Positions 7,943 through 14,542 of a stretch of 14,542 nt of DNA are shown one piece after another. The stretch spans positions 1 through 14,542 of the forward strand of contig DYKH01000129.1 in assembly GCA_020722685.1 (NCBI GenBank), in the 5' to 3' direction. Origin of the DNA: Caldithrix sp. Its GTDB lineage: Bacteria > KSB1 > UBA2214 > DYKH01. The number at the start of each line of letters is the position of its first letter. The stretch's first letter is position 1. A program made the position numbers and the translations under genes. The notes under the pieces were generated by a model. That model searched no databases and was not told where the DNA came from. It saw only the letters and a list, made by a program, of their open reading frames with translations.

Positions 7943-9109
7943 CTAACGCACCAACAGCATTTTCTTGCTTATGTCCGTTTGGCCTGCGGTCAAGCGATAA
8001 ACGTAAATCCCGGATCCTACAGCGTCGCCCTGCTCGTCCAATCCGTCCCAACTTGCCTCATGGGAACCGGCGTCAAACTCACCGGAGGCGATGGTTCTCA
8101 CCAGTTGTCCATGTAGATTGTACACAGTCAATCGGACATCCGATCTTTGCAGCAGGTTGAACTGGATGTTGGTCGCCGGATTAAAAGGATTGGGGAAATT
8201 CTGGCTCAAGCTAAAGTCAGCCGGCACCTGTCCGTTTTTATCCTTAGGCACCGAGACCAACACATCATACTTGGCTTTTGCCGCATCGGTGGCGGCCTGC
8301 AAATCCACATCGGTTTCGGCAAAAGCGATAGCATAGGTTACGATCACCGAATCGCCGGGAGCCAATGTGAAAGCGCCCGCGTTCAGACTGGCCAGCGAGC
8401 CATCCCCGCCGGCTACCAAAGTGCTATCGAAATTGGGATCGGCCGTCATGTGATAGCGGGTGGAATCGGTCGCCGCATCGGAGTTCGGATCCGCAGGCGA
8501 GTAGACCGACCAATCTAATGCGTGGTAGGAAAACGGCTCACCGGACAGCAATCGAACTCCTGCGTGGGGCGTTTCGCCTTCACGATAGCAATAAGCGACC
8601 TTGTGCTCAGCGTCGTATTTGTCGCTTTCGCCGCCATAGTTGCCGCCAATACGAGGGAGGAATACGGCGCCAATGTAAAAAGTACCTTGTTCCGACTCGC
8701 TATTGATGATCGTATAGCGAGCGATAATGTAAGGCTCATTGTTCCATGCATACACATGGACTTTAAAGTCCACATTTGGCGGCTGAATGGGGGGGTAGTT
8801 GCTGTTACAAACGGCGACGGCCTCAATGTCCGCGACCGTTGGCGAGGCTAACAAAATAGCCGGTGCCGTCTGATCGTGATTCTCGTTGTAGTCCGACACG
8901 GCCTTTTCAGAGAGGGCGGCGATCAGATTGACGCGCTCCAATTGGCGGGTGCCGGTAGTCGACGGTGAATAAAGCCGGATGCTACCGGCGTTGCTCAGCC
9001 TGACACCGATCTTGCCGGTCTCAAAGGTCACCTGAGCTTGAGTCTCGTTCATGCATAGCCCGATCAGAATGACGAGACACAACACGATTTTCGTGGAATT
9101 TGTTGTCAT
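7943..9109 (-). CDS. Secreted protein with T9SS type A sorting domain, function unknown
   Basis: A 388-residue secreted protein. Residues 1-25 form a signal peptide ending NETQA-Q. Residues about 26-285 are a beta-rich domain that I do not recognise; it includes NYPPIQPPNVDFKVHVYAW (104-122), FYIGAVFLPRIGGNYGGESDKYD (145-167, split here by Gly-rich turns) and an ALAPGDSV-like strand (FTLAPGDSVIVTYAIAFAE), the last often seen in surface proteins of these phyla. Residues 299-388 are a textbook T9SS type A C-terminal domain: QNFPNPFNPAT at 303-313, VRLTVYNLHGQLVRTI, SWDG, GSGIYVYRLTAG and a final KKMLLVR. A strong AAGGAGG ribosome binding site precedes the ATG by 4 bases. It stands alone between a candidate promoter and a terminator, and is probably a surface or extracellular cargo protein whose partners are not visible. 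Confidence 0.88.
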   Translation of the reverse strand: MTTNSTKIVLCLVILIGLCMNETQAQVTFETGKIGVRLSNAGSIRLYSPSTTGTRQLERVNLIAALSEKAVSDYNENHDQTAPAILLASPTVADIEAVAVCNSNYPPIQPPNVDFKVHVYAWNNEPYIIARYTIINSESEQGTFYIGAVFLPRIGGNYGGESDKYDAEHKVAYCYREGETPHAGVRLLSGEPFSYHALDWSVYSPADPNSDAATDSTRYHMTADPNFDSTLVAGGDGSLASLNAGAFTLAPGDSVIVTYAIAFAETDVDLQAATDAAKAKYDVLVSVPKDKNGQVPADFSLSQNFPNPFNPATNIQFNLLQRSDVRLTVYNLHGQLVRTIASGEFDAGSHEASWDGLDEQGDAVGSGIYVYRLTAGQTDISKKMLLVR

Positions 9110-9127
9110 GGGTCCTCCTTGCTTTTC

Positions 9128-9160
9128 GTTATAGTGGATTAATTGATCCTAAAACTCTAC
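9128..9160 (-). promoter_or_regulatory. Candidate promoter and small palindrome before the T9SS gene
   Basis: On the minus strand TATAAC (9133-9128) fits a -10 box and lies 18 bp before the start codon. The -35 region is poor (AGTTTT about 17 bp further up). Just upstream of the -10 is GGATCAATTAATCC (9149-9136), a near-perfect 14-bp palindrome that could be an operator. Evidence is position and pattern only. Confidence 0.3.
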
Positions 9161-9263
9161 CTCTTAGCTGCCATCGCCAGAACACATCGTCCGGCAATGA
9201 ATTCTGCAGCATGACCGTTTACCGTGGCCAAAGCAAGCCAGGGCGAATCGACTCGTATAAGCA

Positions 9264-9278
9264 CCAATGCAGCATTGG
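9264..9278. repeat. 15-bp perfect palindrome in intergenic gap
   Basis: CCAATGC-A-GCATTGG is a perfect inverted repeat with 7-bp arms and a single central base, in the 273-bp gap between the permease and T9SS genes. It lacks a T tract, so it is unlikely to be a terminator; it could be a protein-binding site or a chance palindrome. Confidence 0.35.
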
Positions 9279-9382
9279 GGTTCATTTGCCGGAATTCCCT
9301 GTTGGAATAATCTCTGCGGTCACCATCATTTTCCAAGGCGATATTATGAAAACCCGTCGAGCGTTTGCATCGCCGGATTCGT

Positions 9383-10774
9383 TTACTGCCAATTCCAGAT
9401 CACCGGAGGGATTAAAAGCAAAAGCGCCAGCATGAAAAAGAATATTTCAATCGGCAGCAGCCATTTTGCCCATTTCTCCCAAGAAATTCCTGCCAGCCCC
9501 AATACTCCCATGGTCACGCCTGAAGTGGGAAGGATCGGATTGACCCAGCCTTCGCCGAAAACAAAGGCCAAGACGGCAGTCTGACGGCTGATGCCAATGA
9601 CATCCGCCAAAGGCGCCATGATCGGCATCGTCAAAGCTGCTTGCCCGGAACCAGAGTGGACGAAAAAGTTGATGATTGCCTGCGTGACGAACATTGCCTG
9701 CGCGGAGACGACACGATGCAAGTGAGAGATAATGCTGGCAAGATTGAAGAGCATGACGTCCAGTATCTTCCCATCCGTGGCAACGACCAAAATGGCCCGG
9801 GCGCAGGCGATGATGAAGGCCACGCCAACCATGTCTTTCGCGCCGGCCTTGAAACTATCGGTGATTTCGGCAACCGATAATCGGCCGAGCAAGCCGGCAA
9901 CGATGCCAAGACCCAGAAAGAGCGCGCCAATTTCATTGATATACCATTTGAAGTTAAGCACGCCATAAACCAACAGTACCAGGGCTGCTATGAACGCCCC
10001 CAACACGCAAACGTGCTTGGCGGAGAACTCCATGTGATTGAGACTGTTCAAATGCAGGTTTTGCTTCCGCTGTTGATCAAGGTCGTAGACGGGACTGAGG
10101 GTCGGTTTGGCTTTAATTCTTGCCGCATAGCGCATGACAAAATACGTCATGAAAATCACGCTCAAAATCCAGACGACTACTCGATAGGCTATACCGGAAT
10201 AGAGTGGCAACTCGGCAATTCCCTGAGCGATGCCAACCGTGAAAGGATTGAATATGGCGCCGGCAAACCCCGCCGCTGCGCCGAGAAAGGGAATGGCCGT
10301 CCCAACCAAAGAGTCGTAGCCGAGCGATATCGCCAACGGGATAAAGATGGGGACGAAGGGCATGGTTTCTTCGCACATGCCAAAGAGCGTCCCAGCCAGA
10401 GAAAAGATGAGCATGGTAGCCGGGATGAAGAACTTTTGCAGATGCTGTTTGCGGCTGAAGAATAGGGCCATTCTCTGCACCGAAGCGGTGACGGCGCCGG
10501 TCGCTTGAATGACGCTAAAGGTGCCGCCGATCACGAACAGAAACGCAATGATTTGCGCCGCCTGTGCAAAGCCTTTGAGCGGCGACGTCAATATGGCGCC
10601 CAATCCTTGCGGCTGGTTTTTGACATAAGTGAAGGACTCGGCGATGACCAGCGTCTTTCCGTCTTTGGTTTCGCGTCGATATTCGCCGCCGGGAACGAGC
10701 CAGGTCAGAATCGCCACTACCACCACGATTGCATAGATCATCACCAGCGTGTTAAAAGAGAATTTGGCTTTCAT
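9383..10774 (-). CDS. YfcC/DcuC-family inner membrane permease
   Basis: A 463-residue polytopic membrane protein of the YfcC family (DcuC superfamily, PF03606-type), often annotated as C4-dicarboxylate or basic amino acid carriers or antiporters. It begins with a membrane segment (LVMIYAIVVVVAILTWLVPGGEY), followed by a short loop and about 10-12 hydrophobic segments. The family's core signature is clear: CEETMPFVPIFIPLAISLGYDSL, split by GTAIPFLGAAAGFAGAIFNPFT then VGIAQGIA. Near the C-terminus are SGSGQAALTMPIMAPLAD and GEGWVNPILPTSGVTMG. Full length and intact. It starts 39 bp after the exported S51 peptidase, with only a weak GGGAT in front, and is the last gene of the RpiR-M20-S51 operon. 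Context suggests it moves amino acids or dipeptides released by the peptidases; basic amino acids would fit if the substrate is Asp-Arg-like. The substrate is inferred, not seen. Confidence 0.9.
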   Translation of the reverse strand: MKAKFSFNTLVMIYAIVVVVAILTWLVPGGEYRRETKDGKTLVIAESFTYVKNQPQGLGAILTSPLKGFAQAAQIIAFLFVIGGTFSVIQATGAVTASVQRMALFFSRKQHLQKFFIPATMLIFSLAGTLFGMCEETMPFVPIFIPLAISLGYDSLVGTAIPFLGAAAGFAGAIFNPFTVGIAQGIAELPLYSGIAYRVVVWILSVIFMTYFVMRYAARIKAKPTLSPVYDLDQQRKQNLHLNSLNHMEFSAKHVCVLGAFIAALVLLVYGVLNFKWYINEIGALFLGLGIVAGLLGRLSVAEITDSFKAGAKDMVGVAFIIACARAILVVATDGKILDVMLFNLASIISHLHRVVSAQAMFVTQAIINFFVHSGSGQAALTMPIMAPLADVIGISRQTAVLAFVFGEGWVNPILPTSGVTMGVLGLAGISWEKWAKWLLPIEIFFFMLALLLLIPPVIWNWQ

Positions 10775-10813
10775 GCATCCCGCTTTTTTTGGATGAGTAA
10801 CCAGATTCCGACG

Positions 10814-11665
10814 TTAGTCAAATCGATATTCATCGCCGGCAAAGAGAATGTCCATTTTTATGTCCTTCCCCGCCAGCCGGCCTTTTTCGTTGCTGCGAAT
10901 CGATTTTGCTTTGCGTGCATCATAGACGATCACCGATCCGTCCCCATAGACGCGGAATTTCCCGCTCGGCTCCACGAGAATTGCCGTGTTCTCATCGATG
11001 CCGACGCCCAGCAGCTTTGGATTTTCCAATACCAGACTGATGAGCCGGTTGTGGCGCTTGCGGGCGACAAAATGCTGGTCGATGATGACTTGGTCCAAAA
11101 AGCCAAAGCCCCTCTTGGTCTCGACGTTTTGCTTTTGCAGGGTGACGAAATTGTTGGTGCTGTCCTTGTTGATCAGCTCGTTGCCGGTGATCATGATCTG
11201 GCTCATCACAGCCGCGCCGGCGCTGGTGCCGCCGATGATGCCGCCTCGGTCAAAATATAGCTGCAAAATGGCGGTCTCAGTTCGTGTCCCACCGAGGCGA
11301 TTCATGAGCCGCTCTTGCACGCCGCCGGTGAAAAAGATGCCGCCGGCTTGTCTGACTTGCGCTACTGTGCTATCCGCATTGGCCATTTCGGGATTAGTGA
11401 TGTGCAGCCAATCGACCCTTTGTGCACCGGCGTTCTTGAATTGCTGCACCATGTAGGGACCACTTTCCTCGGGCACGCCGCTGGCAGAGGTGATTACCAG
11501 GATCGGCTTGTTGGCGCTAAGGGAAACGAATTCCTCGAGTGCCGGCTCCGGTTTTTCGCCGCCGCCGATGATGAGCAGGTAGCCCTTACCTTGCTGACCG
11601 GCATGCATCGTGGCAGTCACCGTTAAGCAAACGGCCCACAATACTCGCCTAAAATTCCGGGTCAT
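10814..11665 (-). CDS. Cyanophycinase-type S51 serine peptidase, exported
   Basis: Second S51 peptidase in the window, 283 residues and complete. Residues 1-23 look like a signal peptide (RNFRR, hydrophobic core, cleavage near MHA-G), placing it in the periplasm or outside. The nucleophile is Ser148 in GGTSAGAA; the His block is DQHFVARKRHNR with His198; Glu225 lies in GIDENTA. The 27-residue His-Glu spacing equals what I recall for cyanobacterial CphB, and Asp196, Gln197, Arg202, Arg204 and Arg207 match its substrate-binding set. The usual GGDQ is GGVQ here (114-117). A late LAGKDIKMDILFAGDEYRFD end fits the family terminus. Its start overlaps the M20 stop as ATGA, so translation is probably coupled, although the two proteins should sit in different compartments. 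It differs clearly from the copy at 1-890, so this is not a recent duplication. Cyanophycin or isoaspartyl peptides are plausible substrates. Confidence 0.92.
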   Translation of the reverse strand: MTRNFRRVLWAVCLTVTATMHAGQQGKGYLLIIGGGEKPEPALEEFVSLSANKPILVITSASGVPEESGPYMVQQFKNAGAQRVDWLHITNPEMANADSTVAQVRQAGGIFFTGGVQERLMNRLGGTRTETAILQLYFDRGGIIGGTSAGAAVMSQIMITGNELINKDSTNNFVTLQKQNVETKRGFGFLDQVIIDQHFVARKRHNRLISLVLENPKLLGVGIDENTAILVEPSGKFRVYGDGSVIVYDARKAKSIRSNEKGRLAGKDIKMDILFAGDEYRFD

Positions 11666-12777
11666 AAATTCTCCGCCTCTATCAAATGCAGCAAAATTTC
11701 CGTGCCTTTTGTCAGGTCGGCGATGGCAATGTGTTCATCGTTTGCATGCGGATTTTGCGCCCCTATGCCGATGTTGATCACCTTGATTCCGTTCGCATTG
11801 AAGACATTGGCGTCACTGCCGCCGTAATAAACCATCGGTTGCGGGCGAACGCCGCTCTTGTGAAATACATCGTGCAGCCGCTTCACGCTCGGCATAGTCG
11901 GCTCAAAATGAAATCCATAAAAGCTGTTTTTGAAAACGGGTTCGCACTGGCCGCCCCATTTCTTGCTGACCGCCAGACATGACGCTTCTAAGGCAGCCCG
12001 AATCCTGCGGATTTCCGTTTCCTGAAAAGAGCGAAATTCGCCCGTAATAGTCACCTCATCCGGGACGACGTTGTCCGCCGAGCCGCCGTGAATGGTGCCG
12101 ATGTTGGCAACGGTGTGTTCATTCACTCGGCCCACCGGAAAGGAGTTGATCACCTGCATCGCCATGGACAACGCATTGATGCCTTTTTCCGGCGCTACCG
12201 CCGAGTGTGCCGGACGACCTTTGCAGTGAACCCTAAAGTCGATTGCTGTAGGAGTTGAAGTGACATATCCACCCGGGTGTGCCGTGCAGTCGAATACAAA
12301 GCCTTCTTGCGCCTGAAGCTGAGCAAAGTCCAGCGCCAAGGCTCCCAACATTCCCAACTCTTCTCCAACCGTGAAGATGATCTCCAGATTCCGATGCTTC
12401 AGTTTTCGCTGGGTGATTTCGGTGAGAATGTATAAGATCAAAGCCACCCCGGCGCGGTTATCAACGCCGAGGATGGTATTTCCATCCGAGCGCATCACGC
12501 CGTCCTCAAATCGTGGCTGCAGATTGGCAGTCGATTTTACTGTGTCCATATGCGCCAAGAGTAAGAGCGGCGGTCGGCGGTCCCCGTCGGACACCATCCG
12601 AGCAATCAAGTTGCCGGAATTTCCTTTCACCTTGGCGGCGGCGTCATCTTCACGAAATGGGATGCGCAGATCGGCAAGCTCCTGCTTGATAAAATCAGCG
12701 ACGGCTCGCTCGTGCAACGACACACCATCGATCCTGACCAATTGCAAAAACAAATCTATTAGCTTTTGTTGATTCAT
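11662..12777 (-). CDS. M20-family metallopeptidase (PepT-like)
   Basis: Zinc-dependent amino- or dipeptidase of family M20, closest in style to PepT-like enzymes; 371 residues, no signal peptide, so cytoplasmic. Metal and catalytic residues are all present: His76 and Asp78 in AHMDTV, bridging Asp106 in LGVDNRAG, the catalytic Glu139 and ligand Glu140 in GEELG, Asp163 in FVFDCTAHPGG, and a His in NPHANDEH (344 or 349). The lid/dimerisation domain spans about 175-275, with His191 in RPAHSAVAPEKGINA. It starts 55 bp after the regulator gene (AAAGGT in front of the ATG) and its TGA overlaps the S51 start. In this operon it would finish hydrolysis of imported peptides. M20 enzymes vary widely in substrate, including acyl-amino acids, so a role as isoaspartyl dipeptidase is only a hypothesis. 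Confidence 0.92.
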   Translation of the reverse strand: MNQQKLIDLFLQLVRIDGVSLHERAVADFIKQELADLRIPFREDDAAAKVKGNSGNLIARMVSDGDRRPPLLLLAHMDTVKSTANLQPRFEDGVMRSDGNTILGVDNRAGVALILYILTEITQRKLKHRNLEIIFTVGEELGMLGALALDFAQLQAQEGFVFDCTAHPGGYVTSTPTAIDFRVHCKGRPAHSAVAPEKGINALSMAMQVINSFPVGRVNEHTVANIGTIHGGSADNVVPDEVTITGEFRSFQETEIRRIRAALEASCLAVSKKWGGQCEPVFKNSFYGFHFEPTMPSVKRLHDVFHKSGVRPQPMVYYGGSDANVFNANGIKVINIGIGAQNPHANDEHIAIADLTKGTEILLHLIEAENL

Positions 12778-12832
12778 CTTTGACCTTTAACCAGATTTGA
12801 CGCAAACCAGGAAAGTACGCTTCCTATGGAAC

Positions 12833-13702
12833 CTATTCTCCGGTAGCCATGAAATACCGTTCGTCCTTGATGCTCTCCTCGATGATCTGCAGAGCTTGCA
12901 GCGTGCGCTTTTCGTCCCGGAAATTGAGCTCGTTTATGATGGCGTTAATGACTGTCATCACCGCGCCCAGAGAGTTGCTGAAGGTAATGTTGTCGGTTTT
13001 GATTTGGATGCAGTGGGTCGCATGCTGCCTGATGGGAGCGATTTTTTTGTCGGTAAAGGCAATACTACGGATGCCCAATCTTTTGGCCAGCTCTATAGCC
13101 TCCACGGTCTCCCGTGAATACGGGGAGAAGCTGAAGGCGATCAGCAAATCCTCTTTCTTTAGAAAAGCGATTTGTTCCTGGTAGCGGAAATAGTCGAGCG
13201 AGAGATACTGCGCATCGTAGCTGTACTGCCGGAGAAGAAAAGTCATCAGTTGCGAGAGATGGGCGGAAATTTCCAGCCCCAGACAATAGATGCGCCGGGC
13301 GGCGATGATACTGTCTACGATTTGCGAGAAAACTTTGGCATCAACGGATTTGACCGTGTCATGAATATTTTTGACGACGTTATCGGCAACCAGCTTGAGG
13401 GTGTCGGGATTTTTCCCCTTTTCGGTAACGGCAAATTGATAATGTTGGGTAGGAGATAACTGGTTCTTCAGCGCCGTCGAGAGATCTTCTTTGAGCTCCT
13501 TATAGCCTTTGAAACCGAGCGATTGGGCGAAACGGACGATGGAGGCTTCACTCACATGCGCTCTTTGGGCGACATCTTTGATCGGCAGCAAGGCCACCAA
13601 ATCGATATGCTCCAGAAAAAAGTTAGCGACCTTTTTCTGGTTGGAAGCCAACGTCGGCAGTATCTGATAGATCAGGCCTTCGATTTCTTGCTGTTTTTGC
13701 AT
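12833..13702 (-). CDS. RpiR/MurR-family transcriptional regulator
   Basis: A 289-residue DNA-binding regulator. Residues 1-77 form the RpiR-type HTH domain, with the recognition segment at about 41-71 (IKDVAQRAHVSEASIVRFAQ, then SLGFKGYKELK). Residues about 130-255 form a SIS domain, with YCLGLEISAHLS (139-150) and SFSPYSRETVEAIELAKRLG (191-210) marking the two ligand loops. SIS domains in this family usually bind phosphosugars, so a regulator over a peptidase/permease operon is unusual; the ligand may be different or a metabolic signal. It is the first gene of the operon and probably controls its own transcription through inverted repeats at 13717-13746 and 13778-13799. Ribosome binding site in front of ATG 13702 is weak. 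Confidence 0.93.
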   Translation of the reverse strand: MQKQQEIEGLIYQILPTLASNQKKVANFFLEHIDLVALLPIKDVAQRAHVSEASIVRFAQSLGFKGYKELKEDLSTALKNQLSPTQHYQFAVTEKGKNPDTLKLVADNVVKNIHDTVKSVDAKVFSQIVDSIIAARRIYCLGLEISAHLSQLMTFLLRQYSYDAQYLSLDYFRYQEQIAFLKKEDLLIAFSFSPYSRETVEAIELAKRLGIRSIAFTDKKIAPIRQHATHCIQIKTDNITFSNSLGAVMTVINAIINELNFRDEKRTLQALQIIEESIKDERYFMATGE

Positions 13703-13716
13703 CGGAGCTGTAACAA

Positions 13717-13746
13717 AACTTTCATCACCGACGAATACCGAAAGTT
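13717..13746. promoter_or_regulatory. Inverted repeat in the regulator leader, possible operator
   Basis: AACTTTC (13717-13723) and GAAAGTT (13740-13746) form a perfect 7-bp inverted repeat with a 16-bp spacer, just 15 bp upstream of the RpiR-family start codon and downstream of the candidate -10 box. A self-binding site of the regulator is plausible; the long spacer leaves chance possible. Confidence 0.35.
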
Positions 13747-13761
13747 AAATTTCAGATGCAA

Positions 13762-13788
13762 GTAATACAAAATAACAGAAAAAGTCAA
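13762..13788 (-). promoter_or_regulatory. Candidate promoter of the RpiR-M20-S51-YfcC operon
   Basis: On the minus strand TTGACT (13788-13783) makes a good -35 box, and TATTAC (13767-13762) a fair -10 box, with a short 15-bp spacer. The stretch is AT-rich and sits 60-86 bp before the regulator start. An imperfect inverted repeat, GAAAAAG (13778-13784) and CTTTTTTC (13792-13799), overlaps the -35 box and could be an operator. Confidence 0.45.
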
Positions 13789-13939
13789 GTCCTTTTTTCA
13801 CTATTTTAGTTTTCATCGAAAAGCAATGGCAAGGCTGGCAGCCGCCTGTTTTGCGTGCGCGATATGCTGCAAGATCATCGAAGTTCAATAGAGTTCTAGA
13901 GTTTTTTGATGTATTCTGGGAAGTCGAATTACTGACTTT

Positions 13940-14110
13940 TCAATTTGTGCTACCCATCATTACAAACGGCGTCCAAGGGAACGGGTGTGCGAAGGAGATT
14001 TCGTTTTTGCGAGTGCGGGTCAGCTTCAGTCCTGCGCGCTGTCCGGATTGGATCTCGTCCACAACGGCGTAGGTTGATAAACTTGTCTTGGCATTTCTAC
14101 GAAAGCTATC
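13940..14110 (-). pseudogene. Possible CHAT-like C-terminal remnant
   Basis: An open minus-strand frame of 56 codons without a proper start, beginning directly after the toxin-remnant stop. Its end, AHPFPWTPFVMMGSTN and stop, resembles the last strand of CHAT (caspase-like) domains, which often end HPYYWAPFVLVG. The catalytic His and Cys regions are absent. If correct, this is only the 3' end of a larger lost gene. The match rests on about 12 residues. Confidence 0.3.
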
Positions 14111-14345
14111 TTAGGCTTCTTCTTGAAGGGATTCTATAAGCTCAGAAATACTCGTAACCGGTGATCGATAGTTTCCTCTAATCATCCCCGTCAATAACCT
14201 ATCCGCTTCTGTCACTGAAATTATTTTGTGTTTAGCTGCGAGAATTAAGATACTGATGGTCCCGGATGACTCCACATGATTAGATTTTGCCAATTTCCGA
14301 GCTGCCTGATCATCTGTTATCGATTAAAATTGGTAGTTCATGGCC
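14111..14345 (-). pseudogene. Degraded DUF3368/VapC-like toxin remnant
   Basis: The frame at 14314-14111 reads DDQAARKLAKSNHV, then SSGTISILILAAKHKIIS and a C-terminal helix ending QEEA-stop, which fits the C-terminal part of DUF3368 (PIN-fold, VapC-like toxin) proteins: an acidic pair, AARKLA, GT, a hydrophobic helix and a final helical tail. The expected preceding strand (HELPILIDN) appears at 14342-14316 in a different frame, so a one-base frameshift separates them, and a TAA (14326-14324) and further upstream TGA block longer frames. The N-terminal half and a partner antitoxin are not visible; the partner could lie beyond the right edge. A TTG at 14293 could start a 60-residue product, but this looks like decay. 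Confidence 0.5.
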
Positions 14346-14542
14346 TCAGGCTGTAAAATCTTCGCAGTCAAAAATCTCACCAGCTTGCAGCGAAAATAGT
14401 TTGCTATTTCACTGCGGTAGTATCTGAAAGGGGCAGTTTAGCATAATGAAGTAGGTTGATTTTGTAGCTCTCGAGTTTAAAACATTCTACCTAAAATTCT
14501 AAAATAAAGTATTAGCTAGAGTGATCCAAGATTCTTATATTA

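Larger units (their letters stand above)
13790..14542. other. Region without intact gene, right edge
   Basis: Apart from the toxin and CHAT-like remnants, I see no intact coding frame, RNA gene or long repeat. A small hairpin GGCTG-G-CAGCC occurs near 13834. Positions 14346-14542 are AT-rich and carry stops in all minus-strand frames. The pattern fits a decaying region next to the operon. Confidence 0.6.

Noticed and set aside
9157..9390. Minus-strand open stretch between the permease and T9SS genes, ending HAAEFIAGRCVLAMAAKR-stop
   Set aside because: About 75 open codons in a spacer, but no good start, no ribosome binding site and no family match; it overlaps the permease end in another frame, so chance is likely.
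13834..13845. Small GGCTG-G-CAGCC hairpin
   Set aside because: Only 5 bp of stem and one loop base, no T tract; too short to assign a role.

Overview
All convincing genes in this window read on the minus strand. The sequence suggests an uncultured Gram-negative bacterium of the FCB superphylum, outside classical Bacteroidetes (KSB1, Calditrichota or Ignavibacteria-like). This rests on a TonB-dependent receptor with a carboxypeptidase-like N-terminal domain, a PorV/PorQ-family outer membrane protein, two secreted proteins with type IX secretion (T9SS) type A C-terminal sorting domains (one with the 'QNFPNPFNPAT' motif common in those phyla), and intergenic DNA rich in short repeats. The lineage is inferred from protein style, not from a marker gene.

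In transcription order (right to left): positions 13703-14542 hold no intact gene. They contain degraded gene ends, namely a VapC/DUF3368-like toxin remnant with a frameshift and in-frame stops, and a possible CHAT-like C-terminal end. Then comes a probable four-gene operon: an RpiR/MurR-type regulator (13702-12833), a cytoplasmic M20 peptidase (12777-11662), an exported cyanophycinase-type S51 peptidase overlapping it by ATGA (11665-10814), and a YfcC/DcuC-family permease (10774-9383). After a 273-bp gap lies a single T9SS-sorted secreted protein (9109-7943) with its own strong ribosome binding site, a candidate promoter and a clear intrinsic terminator.

A 630-bp intergenic stretch follows (7310-7942). 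It packs in three unrelated repeat structures: 17 heptamers in strict register, a twin-hairpin REP/MITE-like element, and a long foldback whose arm ends about 25 bp upstream of the next start codon. The second operon is a TonB-dependent receptor (7309-4841), a 934-residue FnIII/T9SS protein (4790-1986), a PorV/PorQ-family protein (1975-977), and a second exported cyanophycinase-type S51 peptidase (890 to beyond the left edge).

The two operons share the S51 theme. Both S51 proteins keep the Ser-His-Glu triad and the arginines that, in characterised cyanophycinases, bind the Asp-Arg polymer. My working hypothesis is a peptide-scavenging locus: receptor and secreted cargo at the outer membrane, exported S51 hydrolases cutting aspartate-linked (possibly cyanophycin-like or isoaspartyl) peptides, YfcC moving amino acids or small peptides across the inner membrane, and the M20 enzyme finishing hydrolysis under RpiR control. 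The protein families are well supported; the shared substrate is inference.
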